Source: Synergistaceae bacterium (GTDB taxonomy: Bacteria; Synergistota; Synergistia; Synergistales; Synergistaceae). From it: a DNA stretch of 9,517 bases. Below the pieces are notes generated by a model. The model was not told the origin of the DNA and searched no databases. It worked only from the letters and a program-made list of their open reading frames with translations. The stretch lies in NCBI GenBank assembly GCA_030531285.1, contig JAUNNW010000047.1, positions 1-9,517 on the forward strand, written 5' to 3'. Positions 7,497-9,517 of the stretch are shown one piece after another. A program made the position numbers and the translations under genes. Position 1 is the stretch's first letter, and the number at the start of each line of letters is the position of its first letter.

Positions 7497-8178
7497 AATA
7501 GCTGACGAAGCGGCATATTTAACCGCTATATGCGGACTGGCTCTGGCTGTCGCTTTGATAGCCGCCTCCGGATTTGGAGTATCAATGATAGTCGCACCAG
7601 CCTACGTCCTAAGCAGAAAATTCACCGCCCTAACCTTCGGACAAACGGAATACATTGTGCAAAGCGGACTATTCATACTGTTCTGTGTACTAATGGGCGG
7701 CTTTCGCACCGTATATCTCAGCTCCTTTGTCAACTGCCTTATCTACGGCGCCGTGCTTGACTTTTGGCGTTGTGCCGTACCTGTTCTGAATCCGGCGCTT
7801 ACACCGCCCGGCAGTCTTCCGCCGCTGCCCAGAATACTGCTCTTTGCGGCAGGTCTGCTGCTTACGGCTGCCTCAGTCTCTGCCTTCTACAACACCTACC
7901 TGTACCCTCAGGTCTATGACTTTTTCGTGCGAGGAGTAAGCGGCCGCTTCGGCATAAGACGGCTTAAATTCAAACTTTGCTTTGACCTAACCTGCCTTGG
8001 AATTGCATCGGTCCTGACGCTGTGCTTCTTCGGAAAATTCGTCGGGGTCGGCATAGGGACAGTCATAACAGCCTGCTCAATGGGCTTTCTGATAGAATTC
8101 TTCTGCGGCATATACAAAAAATGCTTTATTTTTGAGCCGTATTTTAAAGAATTCGCGAAAAAATTTGAACTGCAATAA
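7486..8178 (+). CDS. YczE/YyaS/YitT-like integral membrane protein (DUF6198-like)
   Basis: This 230-residue protein has about six hydrophobic segments: near 10-36, 50-72, 76-95, 114-134, 164-185 and 188-212. Sequence features I associate with the DUF6198/YczE group are FGVSMIVAPAYVLS after TM1, FGQTEYIVQSGLF, SSFVNCLIYGAVLDF and the late VGIGTVITACSMGFLIEFF. The function of this family is not known to me; a small-molecule or transport role is only a guess. The start at 7486 overlaps the nrdD end by 11 nt and lacks a strong Shine-Dalgarno, suggesting coupling to nrdD translation. An in-frame ATG at 7441 would extend it with a polar stretch deeper into nrdD and is less likely. It is the last gene of the rightward cluster. 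No catalytic residues can be assigned. Confidence 0.82.
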   Translation: MKIKIADEAAYLTAICGLALAVALIAASGFGVSMIVAPAYVLSRKFTALTFGQTEYIVQSGLFILFCVLMGGFRTVYLSSFVNCLIYGAVLDFWRCAVPVLNPALTPPGSLPPLPRILLFAAGLLLTAASVSAFYNTYLYPQVYDFFVRGVSGRFGIRRLKFKLCFDLTCLGIASVLTLCFFGKFVGVGIGTVITACSMGFLIEFFCGIYKKCFIFEPYFKEFAKKFELQ

Positions 8179-8356
8179 ACAAACGGTGCGAAACACAACA
8201 AACTGAAAACAGCGCCGGCGGAGAATATTTCAGCCTGCTGAGTGACGAGTTCAGCCCGTTTATTTTGTGCCGAGACGGAGCAGCACAGCAGAAAATATTT
8301 CAGAGAAAAAACAGACAATAAGACAGTAAAGATAAAGAAGATATAGAATACATAAA
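8179..8356. other. Intergenic stretch, no gene recognised
   Basis: This stretch lies between the convergent membrane-protein gene (+) and the ribbon-helix-helix gene (-). It carries the ten-base direct repeat AATATTTCAG at 8224-8233 and 8294-8303, and a few weak self-complementary bits such as CAGC-CT-GCTG near 8231-8240. A + strand frame is open through about 8320 (containing EYFSLLSDEFSPFIL) but has no start codon, so it may be a gene remnant or chance. A hydrophobic minus-strand frame also spans it but has no ribosome site and runs into the neighbouring gene antisense. I see no tRNA, no clear + strand terminator and no known RNA. Confidence 0.5.
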
Positions 8357-8396
8357 AAACGGCGTCGGCGAAAATCCTTTCAAACCGGCGCCGTTT
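8357..8396 (-). terminator. Rho-independent terminator for the ribbon-helix-helix gene
   Basis: The arms AAACGGCGTCGG (8357-8368) and CCGGCGCCGTTT (8385-8396) pair over 12 positions with a single T/G wobble and a 16-nt loop. Read on the minus strand the stem is followed by a run of six T, the usual poly-U tail, immediately after the stop codon at 8395-8397. On the plus strand the tail is only TTTAACTTT, so it may act weakly in both directions and end the nrdR-nrdD transcript as well. Confidence 0.8.
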
Positions 8397-8586
8397 AACT
8401 TTCAACCTCGCAATTTTCAAGAGCGAAATCAATAAACATACAAATCAGCTCGTTTCGGCTCCGCCCCGTCTGCTCTGCTATAACGTCGATTTTGTCAACC
8501 GCTGTTTCCTTAACGCGCAGAGAAAAGACCTTGCAGCCGTCCTCACCCCGTAGCTTTTTGTTCACTACCAGCTTGTGCTCTGCCAT
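8395..8586 (-). CDS. Small ribbon-helix-helix (CopG/Arc-like) DNA-binding protein
   Basis: This 63-residue protein has a basic N-terminal tail (HKLVVNKKLRGEDG), a strand KVFSLRVKE (about 19-27), a first helix (28-40, AVDKIDVIAEQT), the turn GRSRNEL and a second helix (45-60, ending FALENCE). That is the ribbon-helix-helix fold of CopG/Arc-type repressors and antitoxins. The strand would lie in the major groove as a dimer. The start is ATG at 8586-8584, because a perfect AGGAGG (8600-8595) stands 8 nt upstream; a GTG at 8595 overlaps that site and is unlikely. It ends in its own terminator and is divergent from the HEPN-like gene, with a repeat-rich region between. It may regulate itself or the divergent operon; whether it acts as an antitoxin cannot be told. 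Confidence 0.8.
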   Translation of the reverse strand: MAEHKLVVNKKLRGEDGCKVFSLRVKETAVDKIDVIAEQTGRSRNELICMFIDFALENCEVES

Positions 8587-8615
8587 TAAATTCACCTCCT
8601 GAACAAAGTTTATTG

Positions 8616-8648
8616 CCTGTTAAAATATTTAGTATGTTTTTCAACAGG
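8616..8648. repeat. Inverted repeat upstream of the ribbon-helix-helix gene
   Basis: CCTGTT (8616-8621) and its exact complement AACAGG (8643-8648) flank a 21-nt AT-rich spacer, with partial A/T symmetry just inside. The site lies 30-62 bases upstream of the minus-strand start codon, where a repressor would block transcription of that gene. It is a candidate operator for the ribbon-helix-helix protein. Because the arms are only six bases, chance is not excluded. Confidence 0.35.
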
Positions 8649-8653
8649 TTATA

Positions 8654-8682
8654 TATACACACTATAAAATATGTTGTATAAT
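8654..8682 (+). promoter_or_regulatory. Predicted sigma70-type promoter for the HEPN-like gene
   Basis: TATACA (8654-8659, 4 of 6 to the -35 consensus) is followed after exactly 17 nt by a perfect TATAAT (8677-8682). The start would be near 8689, giving a leader of about 170 nt before the ATG at 8862. The -10 element is embedded between two copies of ATATGTT, so a factor binding those repeats would compete with RNA polymerase. Confidence 0.5.
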
Positions 8683-8687
8683 ATGTT
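8669..8687 (+). repeat. Direct repeat ATATGTT flanking the -10 box
   Basis: ATATGTT occurs at 8669-8675 and 8681-8687, start-to-start distance 12 bases, bracketing the TATAAT at 8677-8682. A further pair, GTTACG at 8697-8702 and 8719-8724, follows. Ribbon-helix-helix proteins commonly bind short repeats at about this spacing, so this is a possible operator. The region is AT-rich and short matches are expected. Confidence 0.35.
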
Positions 8688-8710
8688 ACACAATAAGTTA
8701 CGAAAAGTCA

Positions 8711-8782
8711 TCCGTAAAGTTACGGAGCATTTTTGGACAGCGAGTCCAACACAAGCAGGAAAAAATTGTCTATCATAGACAA
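8711..8782 (+). other. Three successive short hairpins in the leader of the HEPN-like gene
   Basis: Three perfect inverted repeats lie within 72 nt of the predicted leader: TCCGTAA-AG-TTACGGA (8711-8726), TTGGAC-AGCGA-GTCCAA (8733-8749) and TTGTCTA-TCA-TAGACAA (8766-8782). The first is followed by GCATTTTT and could act as a weak attenuator. They differ in sequence, so they are not a tandem repeat array. They may structure the 5' untranslated region, bind a protein or small RNA, or control read-through. I recognise no known riboswitch or RNA family. The frame leading into the downstream gene stays open back to 8718 but has no good ribosome site before 8849. Confidence 0.45.
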
Positions 8783-8861
8783 CGAGGCAGAGAAAAGCAC
8801 CGCTCCGCGGCGAACAAATATAGGCAATATGCACCAAAATTATATAACGGAGGGAATTGTA

Positions 8862-9413
8862 ATGGGAAAGAACATTGAGAAAGGAAAACGATACAAAAGC
8901 GTGTTTGACTATCGTAAAGAAGCTATAGAGAAAAAGATGTATCTTGCAGTTGTGATGCTTGATTATGCAATGATAGAGGATAGACTAACGTCGTTTCTTG
9001 AAAATTCTGGAGTTCTGACTAAAGATGAGCACAAACCTAAAAAGGCTTTTTGTGAGGCGCTTGGTATTATCACACGTGAAAATGCTAGACATATTCGCAT
9101 AAGCGATAAAATTGCTTGGATAAAAACAATGCTTGAGTTACAAGAAACTAAAAATTCTAAAACATTGCCAAACACAAATGTAAATTTACTAATTGAAACT
9201 TTGCAGTGTACAGACAAAGAGAGTTTATTGCTGACAATGACCAAATTGCAAACATGGACTGATAAACGTAATAAATTAGTTCATAATCTTATGAATGGAA
9301 ATATGTCAGTAAACAGCTCTGCCATACAGAAAATGGCAGAGGATGGTTTGATTTGTTTTAGAGCCATTGATAGAGAAATATCAAAATTAAAGCGGTACAA
9401 TAATCATAACTAA
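8862..9413 (+). CDS. HEPN-like protein, putative ribonuclease of an accessory module
   Basis: This 183-residue, mostly alpha-helical protein has no signal peptide or membrane segment. Near the C-terminus TWTDKRNKLVHNLMNG holds R136-N137-x3-H141, the R-[N/D]-x3-H form of the Rx4-6H active site of HEPN ribonucleases, at the expected place in a late helix. The N-terminal helix has LAVVMLDYAMIEDRLTSFL (28-46), also found, as far as I recall, in uncharacterised proteins of gut Firmicutes. The start at 8862 is set by GGAGGG (8849-8854) 7 nt upstream; an open extension back to a TTG at 8733 crosses the leader hairpins and is unlikely. GC is about 27-40% in sampled rows against 50-58% in the nrd and exporter genes, suggesting transfer. 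A downstream gene starts 13 nt after the stop. HEPN proteins act in toxin-antitoxin, abortive-infection and defence systems; that role is an inference here, and HEPN membership rests on one motif plus helical content. Confidence 0.7.
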   Translation: MGKNIEKGKRYKSVFDYRKEAIEKKMYLAVVMLDYAMIEDRLTSFLENSGVLTKDEHKPKKAFCEALGIITRENARHIRISDKIAWIKTMLELQETKNSKTLPNTNVNLLIETLQCTDKESLLLTMTKLQTWTDKRNKLVHNLMNGNMSVNSSAIQKMAEDGLICFRAIDREISKLKRYNNHN

Positions 9414-9426
9414 AGGTGAACGAACA

Positions 9427-9517
9427 ATGAAACCCAACACATATTCAATGCTTCACATTCCCGGACTTCTGAAGCAGAAAAAAATTGACGTGGCACGTAT
9501 TAAACACACCACACGCA
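9427..9517 (+). CDS. Start of an unrecognised protein, cut by the window edge
   Basis: An ATG at 9427 follows AGGTGA (9414-9419) with 7 nt spacing and begins 13 nt after the HEPN-like stop codon, so the two genes almost certainly share a transcript. Thirty codons are visible, beginning MKPNTYSMLHIPGLL and then Lys/Arg-rich (KQKKIDVARIKHTTR), open to the end of the window. I do not recognise it. It is the obvious partner candidate for the HEPN-like protein, but too little is visible to tell whether it is an antitoxin, a second effector or unrelated. Confidence 0.65.
   Translation, partial: MKPNTYSMLHIPGLLKQKKIDVARIKHTTR

Noticed and set aside
7914..8432. Minus-strand 172-codon frame with a hydrophobic start.
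   Set aside because: It runs antisense through the end of the membrane-protein gene and across the terminator, and has no ribosome site.
8659..8674. Resemblance to an NrdR box (13 of 16 positions to ACACWATATATWGTGT), with a weaker match at 8688.
   Set aside because: The region is very AT-rich, the second match is poor (11 of 16), the 29-base offset differs from usual paired boxes, and the adjacent genes are unrelated to ribonucleotide reduction.
8711..8738. First leader hairpin plus T-run as a true terminator.
   Set aside because: The stem is only 6-7 bp and half A/T, and the T-run is short and offset; attenuation is possible but a terminator call is not supported.
8683..8778. Short + strand frame of about 31 codons starting at the ATG at 8683.
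   Set aside because: It has no ribosome site, starts at or before the predicted transcript start and has no recognisable sequence.
8711..8782. Type III toxin-antitoxin RNA repeat array or CRISPR-like array.
   Set aside because: The three hairpins have unrelated sequences and uneven spacing, so there is no tandem repeat.

Overview
The window looks like chromosomal DNA of an anaerobic, diderm (outer-membrane) bacterium of moderate GC content; sampled rows of the gene-dense part are about 50-58% GC. The outer membrane is inferred from a TolC-type outer-membrane factor with a signal peptide, encoded in line with a membrane-fusion protein and an ABC exporter. Anaerobic or facultative life is inferred from a class III (glycyl-radical) ribonucleotide reductase. 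A Synergistota- or Negativicutes-like host would fit, but this is a guess from gene content and no rRNA is present to test it.

Region 1 (1-4892, + strand) is an exporter operon of the YbhG/YbhF/YbhS type: the 3' part of a HlyD-like periplasmic adaptor, two separate ABC ATPases (fused into one protein in E. coli YbhF), one ABC-2 permease and a TolC-like outer-membrane channel. The first three gene junctions are 1-nt or overlapping, so the proteins are probably made together and form an inner membrane-periplasm-outer membrane efflux pump.

Region 2 (about 4876-8178, + strand) holds nrdR, the Zn/ATP-cone repressor of ribonucleotide reductase genes, overlapping nrdD, the anaerobic ribonucleoside-triphosphate reductase. 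This in turn overlaps a six-helix membrane protein of the YczE/DUF6198 kind. A plausible promoter lies just before nrdR. No gene for the activating enzyme NrdG is in view.

Region 3 (8179-9517) is different in character. After about 180 nt without a gene comes a terminator for a leftward gene encoding a 63-aa ribbon-helix-helix protein. An AT-rich divergent control region with inverted and direct repeats follows. A rightward promoter then drives a leader of about 170 nt containing three successive short perfect hairpins. The leader precedes an AT-rich gene (about 27-40% GC in sampled rows) for a 183-aa protein carrying an R-N-x3-H motif typical of HEPN ribonucleases, and a further gene begins 13 nt later and runs off the window. 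This part looks horizontally acquired and is the best candidate for an undescribed defence or toxin-like module, though that function is inferred from motif and context only.

No rRNA, tRNA, CRISPR array, insertion sequence or transposase was seen.
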